A stretch of 5,255 nucleotides of DNA from Caldisericota bacterium (GTDB taxonomy: Bacteria > CG03 > B21-G15). Made by a program: the position numbers and the translations under genes. How positions within the stretch are numbered: position 1 is the stretch's first letter; each line of letters starts with the position of its first letter. Under the pieces are notes generated by a model. That model was not told the DNA's origin and made no database searches. It saw only the letters and a program-made list of their open reading frames with translations. Positions 1 through 5,144 of the stretch are shown piece by piece. The stretch spans positions 1 through 5,255 of the forward strand of contig QMOP01000107.1 of NCBI GenBank assembly GCA_003650255.1, written 5' to 3'.

Positions 1-1246
1 CCTGTATTTTATCCCTTAATTCTCTTATCTCATCCTCTTTTTGCTCAATAATTCCGAATTTCTTTTTAATTTCATCTACAAGTTTTTCATTCTCATTCTT
101 TAATCTCTTATTTTCATCTATTGCCTCTTTTATTTTTGAATTCAATTCCTCAACCCTTTTTTGAAATTCAAGATTATCCTTTTCAATCTCTTTTATTCTC
201 TTCTCCCTCCCCTCAACCTCTCCTTTCAATTTACCTATCTCTTTATTAAGTACCTCTTTTTCTTCCTCCAACGCTTTCAATTTTTCTTCATATTCATTTA
301 AAAGATTAAAAAACCTCTCTCTTTCTCCTTTTATCTTTGCTATCTCACTCTCCTTATCTTTCAACTCCTCATTTATTTTTAAAACTCTATTTTCATACTC
401 TTTTAATAAATTCTCCTTTTTACTCAACTCGTCCTTTAACCTCTCTTCCTCTTTTTCCCTCTCTTTCAATATACTCTCAAACTCCCTTCTCAAATCCTCA
501 TTCTCTCTTAAAACAGAAATATAACTTGTTTCAATTTTTTTCTTCTCATCAATAGAAGCCTCATACTCCTGTTTTAATCTTGAAATCTCATCCTTCAATT
601 TCCCTATTTCCTTCACCCTTTTCTCTATTTCATTTTTTAAAGAATTTCTCTCCTGCAATATTTCATTTATAGTTTTTTCATTCTCTTCAATCTCATTTAT
701 AAGTTTTTCATTCTCCCCCCTTAATTTACTGTTTTCATCCATCGCCTGTTTTATTTTCAAACTTAAATCCTCAACCTCTTTCCTTCTTGCTTTCTTTTCC
801 CCTTCATACTGATTTTTTATTTCCTCGATTTTCTTTTCATTTTCCTTTTTATCCTCTTCAAGTTCTCTTGCTATCTCCTCAGACCAGTGAACAAGCATAT
901 TGTTTCTTGCTTCAAGTTCCTTTTGAATAAGCTGTAATCTTTTCTCTTCGTGTTTAAGTGACAAAACTCTATCCTCAAACTCCTTTTTTAATCTCTCCTC
1001 CTCCCTTTTTCTCCACTCCCTTAGTGCTCTTATTTCAATCCCGCACTCCCTTAATCTTCTCTGATAATCAAGTTCCTTTTCCTTCCACTGTGTTCTTTCT
1101 TCAGAAATTATCTCCTGATATCTTTTAATTCTTTCCTTTAAAAGTTCTCTTTCTTTTTCAAGAACATTTATTCTATTAAGAAGTGCTTCTATTTCTTTAT
1201 TCTTTTCTTCAAGGATTTTTTCAAGATTTCTTATCTTGTTATCCAT
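1..1246 (-). CDS. Long coiled-coil protein, 3' end outside window
   Basis: An open frame of 415 codons begins with ATG at 1246 and runs off the left edge without a stop. An in-frame TAA lies 12 bases before the ATG (1259-1261) and no other start codon lies between, so this is the first possible start. The product is almost entirely Glu, Lys, Arg, Leu, Ile and Asn, with heptad-like spacing of hydrophobic residues from residue 4 onward, which indicates a continuous alpha-helical coiled coil. There is no signal peptide, membrane segment or Walker A motif at the N terminus, so it is not an SMC or Rad50 head-first protein. Trp54, Trp78 and Trp121 and Cys68 mark a less repetitive stretch (about 50-130). 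Residues 158-186 recur at 365-393. The start overlaps the upstream membrane-protein gene by 16 bp, implying translational coupling. The only purine-rich stretch (GAGGG) touches the ATG, too close for a normal ribosome-binding site. A cytoplasmic scaffold or filament role is inference; similarity to myosin or SMC tails would be compositional. Confidence 0.85.
   Translation of the reverse strand, partial: MDNKIRNLEKILEEKNKEIEALLNRINVLEKERELLKERIKRYQEIISEERTQWKEKELDYQRRLRECGIEIRALREWRKREEERLKKEFEDRVLSLKHEEKRLQLIQKELEARNNMLVHWSEEIARELEEDKKENEKKIEEIKNQYEGEKKARRKEVEDLSLKIKQAMDENSKLRGENEKLINEIEENEKTINEILQERNSLKNEIEKRVKEIGKLKDEISRLKQEYEASIDEKKKIETSYISVLRENEDLRREFESILKEREKEEERLKDELSKKENLLKEYENRVLKINEELKDKESEIAKIKGERERFFNLLNEYEEKLKALEEEKEVLNKEIGKLKGEVEGREKRIKEIEKDNLEFQKRVEELNSKIKEAIDENKRLKNENEKLVDEIKKKFGIIEQKEDEIRELRDKIQ
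68..154 (-). repeat. Intragenic repeat, copy 2 (residues 365-393)
   Basis: This 87-bp stretch of the coiled-coil gene matches 689-775 at about 68 of 87 bases, with a 15-base identical core starting at 80. The encoded segments share about 18 of 29 residues, including the string ENEKL. The copies lie 621 bp apart (207 codons), and the flanking sequence does not align at that offset. Confidence 0.7.
689..775 (-). repeat. Intragenic repeat, copy 1 (residues 158-186)
   Basis: This is the partner of the repeat at 68-154 and lies in the same frame of the coiled-coil gene. Just downstream in the gene, a 10-residue step repeats part of the motif (NEKLINEIEE followed by NEKTINEI), seen as a 30-bp offset of the sequence near 677 and 707. 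This suggests local duplication within the coiled coil. Confidence 0.7.
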
Positions 1247-2370
1247 CCCTCTTCTTTTTTAATCCTTTTTATCTTTTCTTTAATGTCATCTGAAAGTTCA
1301 TCTTCAGAAAATCTCTCTTCAATAATTTTTATTGCCTCTCCTCTTAATTCAGGGTCATAATCTATTATCTGACTAAGATATGAAAGAACCTCCTCTTCAG
1401 GCATTATATCACTCATTTTTAAAAATAAAATTCTATCATCTCTCGTTCCTTTATCCCATAAATCCTTTAAAACTTTTACTGCCTCATCCCTATCATACTT
1501 TGATAAAACCCTTATTGCCTTTTCCTTTACCTCATATGAAGGGTCAGAGATGAAATTTTTTAAAAACTTTATTGCCATCTCCTTTTCAACTCCCTTATCC
1601 TCCTTTAATTCTCCTTCTATAACCTCTATCCCTTTTAACTTTGTCTCTTCAGGTGAAGTAAGTGGAATTTTTTCTGCTTCTGGAAGTGTTTTTTCTGACA
1701 TTGACTCAATCAATCTTTCCTGATACCTTAATAAAACAGCCTCTTTTCTTAAAGCAATATTTCTGAAAACAAGATACATTATTATTCCCACAAAAATAAC
1801 AGATAAGACTATAGCGATAACATTTATATAAATTATATTTGAATAAAAATTCTCTCTCTTTTTCTCCTCCTTAAATATTGCGTCTATCTCCTTTCTCTCC
1901 TTAACAAACTCTTTCAAAAATTCTGTTTGCCTTTCTTCAAGTTTCAAAAATGCTTCCAGAAGTCTCTTCATCTCATACGCTCTTATAACGGGTTTTGTCT
2001 TCTCAATAACAACTCTTTCTTTAACTCTTTCTACTTTTTTCTCCTTTTTCTTTTCTTCCGGTGGAGGTGATGCTTTTAAAATTTCTTTTGTTGTATTGTA
2101 CAAATCAAGAACAAGTTCATCATCAGGAGCAATCTCTTTTGCCCTTTCAAAATAAATTAAAGCACCTGAATAATCCTCCTTAAAACTTTTCTCCATTCCA
2201 ATCTCAGTAAGAATTTTTACAAGAAGTGATTTTACCTCTTTATTTGGACTCTCTTTATAAATTCTTTCAAGTAATTTTAATGCTTCCTCTCTTTTTCCCT
2301 CTTTATAAAGATTTAAAGCATCATCAAAAGATTGAGAAAGGAGAAAAAGAATTAAGAAAACAAAAAGCAC
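1231..2370 (-). CDS. Membrane protein: TPR-like, coiled coil, TM, HEAT-like
   Basis: The 379-residue product is not one I recognise as a named family. Residues 1-13 are strongly hydrophobic and could be a signal peptide or anchor, although the usual N-terminal Lys/Arg is missing. Residues about 14-43 and 47-82 resemble two TPR-type helical hairpins (for example the EGKREEALKLLERIYKESP and DYSGALIYFERAKEIAPDD segments). A Pro-Pro-Pro at 102-104 and a Lys/Glu-rich linker follow, then a coiled coil at about 133-173. A clear transmembrane helix spans about 178-202 and is followed by Arg and Lys, which predicts a cytoplasmic C terminus. Residues about 262-355 form repeated helix pairs like HEAT or PBS-lyase repeats. 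The start is GTG at 2370, directly after the regulator's TAG, with an AAGGAG site 9 bases upstream. TPRs outside, HEAT inside and the neighbouring receiver suggest a membrane scaffold passing signals to partners; this is inference. Confidence 0.85.
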   Translation of the reverse strand: MLFVFLILFLLSQSFDDALNLYKEGKREEALKLLERIYKESPNKEVKSLLVKILTEIGMEKSFKEDYSGALIYFERAKEIAPDDELVLDLYNTTKEILKASPPPEEKKKEKKVERVKERVVIEKTKPVIRAYEMKRLLEAFLKLEERQTEFLKEFVKERKEIDAIFKEEKKRENFYSNIIYINVIAIVLSVIFVGIIMYLVFRNIALRKEAVLLRYQERLIESMSEKTLPEAEKIPLTSPEETKLKGIEVIEGELKEDKGVEKEMAIKFLKNFISDPSYEVKEKAIRVLSKYDRDEAVKVLKDLWDKGTRDDRILFLKMSDIMPEEEVLSYLSQIIDYDPELRGEAIKIIEERFSEDELSDDIKEKIKRIKKEEGWITR

Positions 2371-2727
2371 CTATAAAATCTCCTTTACCCTTTCAACAAG
2401 TTCCTTGACCTTAAATGGTTTTTCAAAAAAATCAATAATATTATACTCTTCCTCCTCAAGTAAAATTTCCTTAAACCCCTTTTTACCAGAGATAACTATT
2501 ATCGGAATTCTTTCAAATCTTAAACTTTTTAATAATTCTATCCCATTTTCCTCTGGCATCACAATATCCATAACAATCAAATCAATATTATCACTCTTTA
2601 TTTTTTCCTCTGCATCCTTCCCATTTATCGCCTCAAGAACTTCAAAACCTTCCTTTTCAAAATAAAATTTTAATAAATCCCTTGTCTCCTTCTCATCATC
2701 AACAATAAGTATCCTTCTCTTTTCCAT
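2371..2727 (-). CDS. Single-domain response regulator (CheY-like receiver)
   Basis: The product is 118 residues when started at ATG 2727, which places MEKRRILIVDDE at the N terminus as usual for receivers. A start at 2745 would add six residues but would lie upstream of the predicted transcription start and break the promoter model. The expected receiver residues are all present: the acidic pair Asp10-Asp11, phosphoacceptor Asp54 in the VMDIVMPEENG motif, Ser80 in the Thr/Ser switch position, and Lys103-Pro104 in the FFEKPFK motif. The protein ends right after the last receiver helix, so there is no DNA-binding or enzymatic output domain. It should be phosphorylated by a histidine kinase encoded elsewhere and act through protein contacts. 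The adjoining membrane protein and long coiled-coil protein are the obvious candidate partners (inference). No ribosome-binding site precedes the ATG. Confidence 0.93.
   Translation of the reverse strand: MEKRRILIVDDEKETRDLLKFYFEKEGFEVLEAINGKDAEEKIKSDNIDLIVMDIVMPEENGIELLKSLRFERIPIIVISGKKGFKEILLEEEEYNIIDFFEKPFKVKELVERVKEIL
2380..2385 (-). promoter_or_regulatory. Ribosome-binding site supporting the GTG start at 2370
   Basis: AAGGAG lies within the last codons of the response regulator and ends 9 bases before GTG at 2370. It supports this start despite the non-ATG codon. Its position inside the upstream gene, whose stop touches the GTG, points to translational coupling. Confidence 0.7.
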
Positions 2728-2736
2728 TTTTGATAT

Positions 2737-2765
2737 ATTATACAAATTTTTTTACTTTTTCGCAA
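2737..2765 (-). promoter_or_regulatory. Predicted promoter for the regulator operon, near-leaderless
   Basis: On the minus strand TTGCGA (2760-2765, four of six consensus bases) is separated by 17 bases from a perfect TATAAT (2737-2742). Transcription would begin near 2730, only about three bases before ATG 2727. No Shine-Dalgarno sequence lies between, which agrees with leaderless or near-leaderless translation. The -35 box overlaps the edge of the 7-bp repeat tract. Confidence 0.6.
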
Positions 2766-2812
2766 ATAGCAAAAACAGTGAATAGTAAATGGTGAATGGC
2801 GAATAGTAGGCG
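2762..2812. repeat. Degenerate 7-bp tandem repeat
   Basis: Read on the + strand, the units are GCAAATA, GCAAAAA, a CA dinucleotide, then GTGAATA, GTAAATG, GTGAATG, GCGAATA and GTAGGCG. The period is 7 bp and the core is close to GTGAATR. The tract is non-coding and joins the GC-rich element at 2808-3023. Short GTGAATAGTGAATGG-like tracts recur between genes in some bacterial genomes, so this could be one member of a dispersed family, which a genome search would show. Confidence 0.65.
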
Positions 2813-2886
2813 GTTTTTTCGGAAGGGGCTTTGCGAGCGAGGACACACAGTGCGACAGTATAAGGAGAGCGGTTTTCCCTGAGGGG

Positions 2887-2932
2887 GCTTTACGTCCGAG
2901 GACATAGGGCATTCTACCGCAGGACGTAGAGC
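2887..2932. other. Hairpin inside the GC-rich element
   Basis: GCTTTACGTCC at 2887-2897 pairs with GGACGTAGAGC at 2922-2932 over 11 positions with a single G-T wobble, leaving a 24-base loop. It sits at the centre of the element, between the forward and inverted motif copies. Confidence 0.55.
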
Positions 2933-2972
2933 GAGCCACATACGCGAGCGTCCCCCGAAGGGGAAACCGCTT

Positions 2973-2999
2973 CTCCTTCCCAATATATATCGGGAGGAG
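2973..2999. other. Hairpin with an alternating AT loop
   Basis: CTCCTTCCC (2973-2981) pairs with GGGAGGAG (2992-2999), with one bulged T, around a loop containing ATATATAT. The inner 16 bases, CCC to GGG, are a near-perfect palindrome with one mismatched pair. It separates the two inverted motif copies. Confidence 0.5.
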
Positions 3000-3028
3000 C
3001 GTCCCCTGAGGGAAAAACCACCTAAATA

Positions 3029-3063
3029 TAAAAAATAAGGTCAGGGTGAAGAACCCTGACCTT
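3029..3063 (-). terminator. Intrinsic terminator of the groES-groEL operon
   Basis: AAGGTCAGGGT (3037-3047) and ACCCTGACCTT (3053-3063) form a perfect 11-bp stem with a 5-base loop. On the minus strand the stem is followed by ATTTTTTATATTT, the expected T-rich tract. It begins 21 bases after the groEL stop codon, so it should end groE transcription and insulate the genes to the left. Confidence 0.92.
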
Positions 3064-3084
3064 TATTAAAGAGGTTTTTATGAA

Positions 3085-4695
3085 TTAATATTCAGGAGGA
3101 GGTGGTGTTGTCTCCTTCTTTTTCTCTGGAATGTCTGTAACAAGCGCCTCTGTTGTAAGAAGGACTGAAGCAACACTTGCTGCATTCTCAAGTGCAGTTC
3201 TTACAACCTTTGCAGGATCAACAATTCCTGCATTCATCATATCAACAAACTCTCCTGTCTCTGCATTAAGTCCTTTTCCTTCCTCCATCTTTTTAACCTG
3301 CTCAACAATAACAGAACCTTCCAGCCCTGCATTTGCTGCAATCTGTTTCAATGGTGATTCAAGTGCTTTTTTAACAATATTTATTCCAATCTGCTCATCC
3401 TCATCATCTCCTTTTAATTTTTCAAGTTCATCAATTGCTCTAACAAGAACAACTCCTCCTCCTGGAATTATTCCTTCCTCAACTCCTGCCTTTGTTGCAT
3501 GCATTGCATCCTCAACCTTGAACTTCTTTGCCTTCATCTCTGTCTCAGTTGCTGCTCCAACTTTAATTACTGCAACTCCACCTGAAAGTTTTGCTAAGCG
3601 TTCCTGAAGTTTCTCCCTATCATAATCAGAATCCGTCTCCTCTATCTGCTTCTTTATCTGTGCAATCCTTGCTTCAATATCCTTTTTCTTCCCCTCTCCA
3701 CCAACAATTGTTGTATTCTCCTTGTCAACAACAACCCTCTTTGCTCTTCCAAGCATATCAATTGTTGCATTTTCAAGTTTCATTCCAGCATCCTCACTTA
3801 TAACGGTTCCACCTGTTAAAATTGCTATATCCTGAAGCATCTCCTTTCTTCTGTCTCCAAACCCAGGTGCCTTAACTGCACAGCATTTTAAGACACCTCT
3901 TAATTTGTTTACAACGAGTGTTGCAAGTGCTTCTCCCTCTATCTCATCTCCAATTAAAAGGAATGGTTTTCCTGTCTGAGCAATCTTCTCTAAAAGAGGA
4001 AGAAGGTCATTCATTGCTGATACCTTCTTATCAGTTATTATAATATATGGCTCCTCAAGAACTGCCTCCATCCTTTCTGCATCTGTTACAAAATAAGGTG
4101 AAACATAACCCCTGTCAAACTGCATTCCCTCAACAACATCAAGCTCTGTCTGAGCACTCTTTCCTTCCTCAACTGTTATAACTCCATCCCTTCCAACCTT
4201 ATCCATTGCATCTGCAATTAGTCTTCCTATTTCCTTTGAGTTTGCTGAGATTGTTGCAATCTGCTCAATCTCATCTTTGGTCTTTACCTGTTTTGATTTC
4301 TTTTTAATGTATTCAACAACCTTACTTACTGCCTTGTCAATTCCCCTCTTAATGTGCATCGGATTTGCACCTGCTGTTATGTTCTTTAAACCCTCTCTGA
4401 AAATTGCTTCTGCAAGAACAATCGCTGTTGTTGTTCCATCACCAGCAACATCATTTGTCTTTGAGGCAACCTCTCGAACAAGCTGTGCTCCCATATTCTC
4501 AAATGGCTCCTCAAGTTCAATCTCCTTTGCAATTGTAACTCCGTCATTTGTAACTGTTGGAGAACCAAACTTTTTGTCAAGGATTACATACCTTCCTTTT
4601 GGACCAAGTGTAACCTTTACAGCATTTGCCAACTGCTCAACTCCTCTTAAAATTGCCTGAGCAGCCTCCTGATTGTACTTTAATTGCTTAGCCAT
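3085..4695 (-). CDS. groEL: Chaperonin GroEL (Hsp60/Cpn60)
   Basis: GroEL forms double seven-membered rings in the cytoplasm that enclose unfolded proteins, using ATP and the GroES lid. The 536-residue product is full length for the family (548 in E. coli) and aligns from end to end: the N-terminal equatorial domain with TLGPKGR (29-35), the nucleotide-binding GDGTTT (85-90), an apical domain containing KAPGFGDRRK (275-284), and the return to the equatorial domain with VEEGIIPGGG (405-414). Asp51, Asp86 and Asp396 correspond to E. coli Asp52, Asp87 and Asp398, which are needed for ATP binding and hydrolysis. The C-terminal Gly-Gly-Met tail is absent; the protein ends in TTPPPPEY. The ATG at 4695 has AGGAGG 7 bases upstream. 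The gene follows groES by 61 bp and is closed by the terminator at 3029-3063, so both are expected to be expressed together under the CIRCE element. Confidence 0.99.
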   Translation of the reverse strand: MAKQLKYNQEAAQAILRGVEQLANAVKVTLGPKGRYVILDKKFGSPTVTNDGVTIAKEIELEEPFENMGAQLVREVASKTNDVAGDGTTTAIVLAEAIFREGLKNITAGANPMHIKRGIDKAVSKVVEYIKKKSKQVKTKDEIEQIATISANSKEIGRLIADAMDKVGRDGVITVEEGKSAQTELDVVEGMQFDRGYVSPYFVTDAERMEAVLEEPYIIITDKKVSAMNDLLPLLEKIAQTGKPFLLIGDEIEGEALATLVVNKLRGVLKCCAVKAPGFGDRRKEMLQDIAILTGGTVISEDAGMKLENATIDMLGRAKRVVVDKENTTIVGGEGKKKDIEARIAQIKKQIEETDSDYDREKLQERLAKLSGGVAVIKVGAATETEMKAKKFKVEDAMHATKAGVEEGIIPGGGVVLVRAIDELEKLKGDDEDEQIGINIVKKALESPLKQIAANAGLEGSVIVEQVKKMEEGKGLNAETGEFVDMMNAGIVDPAKVVRTALENAASVASVLLTTEALVTDIPEKKKETTPPPPEY

Positions 4696-4709
4696 AATCT
4701 CACCTCCTT
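4696..4709 (-). promoter_or_regulatory. Strong ribosome-binding site of groEL
   Basis: AAGGAGGTGA (4700-4709) is nearly a full match to the 16S anti-Shine-Dalgarno sequence, with AGGAGG 7 bases before the ATG at 4695. It fixes the groEL start and suggests high translation independent of groES. Confidence 0.9.
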
Positions 4710-4718
4710 CCTCCCTTA

Positions 4719-4735
4719 CCTGCCCTGCTGGCAGG
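4719..4735. other. GC-rich hairpin between groES and groEL
   Basis: CCTGCC (4719-4724) and GGCAGG (4730-4735) form a 6-bp perfect stem with a 5-base loop. The 22 bases at 4719-4740 contain 17 G or C in an otherwise AT-rich operon. No T-tract follows on the minus strand, so it is unlikely to be a terminator. A 5-bp direct repeat (CTTAC at 4715-4719 and 4743-4747, + strand) flanks the GC-rich segment, which might mark an inserted small palindrome; that is weak evidence. Confidence 0.6.
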
Positions 4736-4756
4736 CGGACATCTTACACCTCACCT

Positions 4757-5047
4757 TCATTCCTCAATAATAGCAAGTATATCTTCCTGATGCATTATAA
4801 GATACTCCTTTCCATCAATCTTTACCTCTGTTCCTGCATACTTTCCGAATAAAATCTTATCTCCTTCTTTTACATCCATTGGAATCAAATTCCCTTTCTC
4901 ATCCCTTTTTCCAGGACCAACTGCAATAACCTTTCCTTCCTGTGGCTTTTCCTTTGCTGTGTCTGGAATAATAATTCCTCCCTTTCTTACCTCTTTCTCC
5001 TCAATCGGCTCTACAAGAACTCTGTCACCAAGAGGTTTTAACTTCAT
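4757..5047 (-). CDS. groES: Co-chaperonin GroES (Hsp10)
   Basis: GroES forms a seven-membered lid that caps the GroEL chamber. The 96-residue product matches the usual family length. It opens with the typical KPLGDRVLVEP (4-14), followed by the mobile loop at about 16-33 carrying the hydrophobic Ile25-Ile-Ile-Pro28 that docks onto GroEL. The VGPGKRDEKGNLIPMDVKEGD segment (roughly 43-63) covers the roof hairpin, and the C-terminal EYLIMHQEDILAIIE completes the beta barrel. The ATG at 5047 has AGGAGG 7 bases upstream within a near-perfect ribosome-binding site. It is the first gene of the groE operon; promoter and CIRCE lie directly upstream. Confidence 0.99.
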   Translation of the reverse strand: MKLKPLGDRVLVEPIEEKEVRKGGIIIPDTAKEKPQEGKVIAVGPGKRDEKGNLIPMDVKEGDKILFGKYAGTEVKIDGKEYLIMHQEDILAIIEE

Positions 5048-5050
5048 ATT

Positions 5051-5064
5051 ATCACCTCCTTTTC
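5051..5064 (-). promoter_or_regulatory. Near-perfect ribosome-binding site of groES
   Basis: GAAAAGGAGGTGAT precedes groES, and its AAGGAGGTGAT part is fully complementary to the typical bacterial 16S rRNA 3' end. AGGAGG ends 7 bases before ATG 5047. This confirms the start and suggests very efficient translation. Confidence 0.92.
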
Positions 5065-5081
5065 AAAAATTTCGGAAAAAA

Positions 5082-5110
5082 TATATAACAAAGAAAAAAT
5101 GGTTTGTCAA
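5082..5110 (-). promoter_or_regulatory. groES-groEL promoter (sigma-70 type)
   Basis: On the minus strand a perfect TTGACA (5105-5110) is followed after 17 bases by TATATA (5082-5087). Transcription should begin near 5075, giving a leader of about 28 bases before groES that contains the ribosome-binding site. The -35 box is 7 bases downstream of the CIRCE element. Control by a vegetative sigma factor plus repressor, not by a sigma-32-type promoter, fits the HrcA/CIRCE scheme. Confidence 0.85.
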
Positions 5111-5117
5111 GTATTTT

Positions 5118-5144
5118 TTAGCACCTTTAAAAGTTAGGTGCTAA
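5118..5144. promoter_or_regulatory. CIRCE-type operator (HrcA site), variant arms
   Basis: TTAGCACCT, nine bases, then AGGTGCTAA form a perfect 9-9-9 inverted repeat. The classical CIRCE is TTAGCACTC-N9-GAGTGCTAA; here the last two bases of each arm are changed symmetrically (TC to CT and GA to AG), so dyad symmetry is complete. CIRCE is the operator of the heat-shock repressor HrcA, which is itself stabilised by GroEL, giving feedback on chaperonin level. The element lies just upstream of the groES promoter and overlaps the stop codon of the preceding gene. No hrcA gene is in the window. Confidence 0.93.

Larger units (their letters stand above)
2808..3023. repeat. GC-rich element of four related motifs in two orientations
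   Basis: This block is much richer in GC than everything around it and has no convincing reading frame. It contains four copies of a motif of the form GYGGTTT, a short palindromic core, then GGGG. Copies begin near 2810 and 2869 on the + strand and near 2970 and 3021 on the minus strand, so the order is two forward then two inverted. The two forward copies (2811-2847 and 2870-2906) agree at 29 of 37 bases. The two inverted copies (2946-2970 and 2997-3021) agree at 20 of 25. The cores differ but stay palindromic (TTCGGAA, CCCTGAGGG, CCCCGAAGGGG, TCCCCTGAGGGA). The arrangement suggests a folded RNA or a REP/MITE-like dispersed element. It lies downstream of the groEL terminator and upstream of the regulator promoter. 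Confidence 0.65.

Noticed and set aside
337..555. Plus-strand 72-residue frame opposite the coiled-coil gene
   Set aside because: Its composition simply mirrors the purine-rich coding strand opposite, where the long coiled-coil frame is far more convincing.
1..1246. Coiled-coil protein as an SMC or Rad50 ATPase
   Set aside because: The N terminus goes straight into coiled coil and lacks a Walker A domain.
2371..2373. TAG as a recoded (pyrrolysine or suppressor) codon
   Set aside because: The receiver is complete at this point, and a ribosome-binding site serves the GTG that follows. No sequence signal for recoding is visible.
2728..2745. ATG at 2745 as the start of the response regulator
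   Set aside because: It would lie inside the predicted promoter spacer and add six residues not typical of receivers. ATG 2727 gives the usual N terminus.
2762..2812. Heptamer tract as a CRISPR array
   Set aside because: The units are 7 bp, contiguous and degenerate, with no spacers and no cas genes nearby.
2670..2983. Two overlapping minus-strand frames (2670-2939 and 2738-2983) through the GC-rich element
   Set aside because: They are open mainly because the block is GC-rich. They cover hairpins and the heptamer tract, enter the regulator's promoter or gene, and have no ribosome-binding site or recognisable domain.
3131..4660. Plus-strand frames opposite groEL and the other genes
   Set aside because: They are antisense shadows of well-supported genes, rich in Ser, Phe, Pro and Leu, with no credible start signals.
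5118..5144. The inverted repeat as a terminator of the upstream gene
   Set aside because: On the minus strand the stem is followed by A residues, not T, and the 9-9-9 geometry and arm sequence fit CIRCE.
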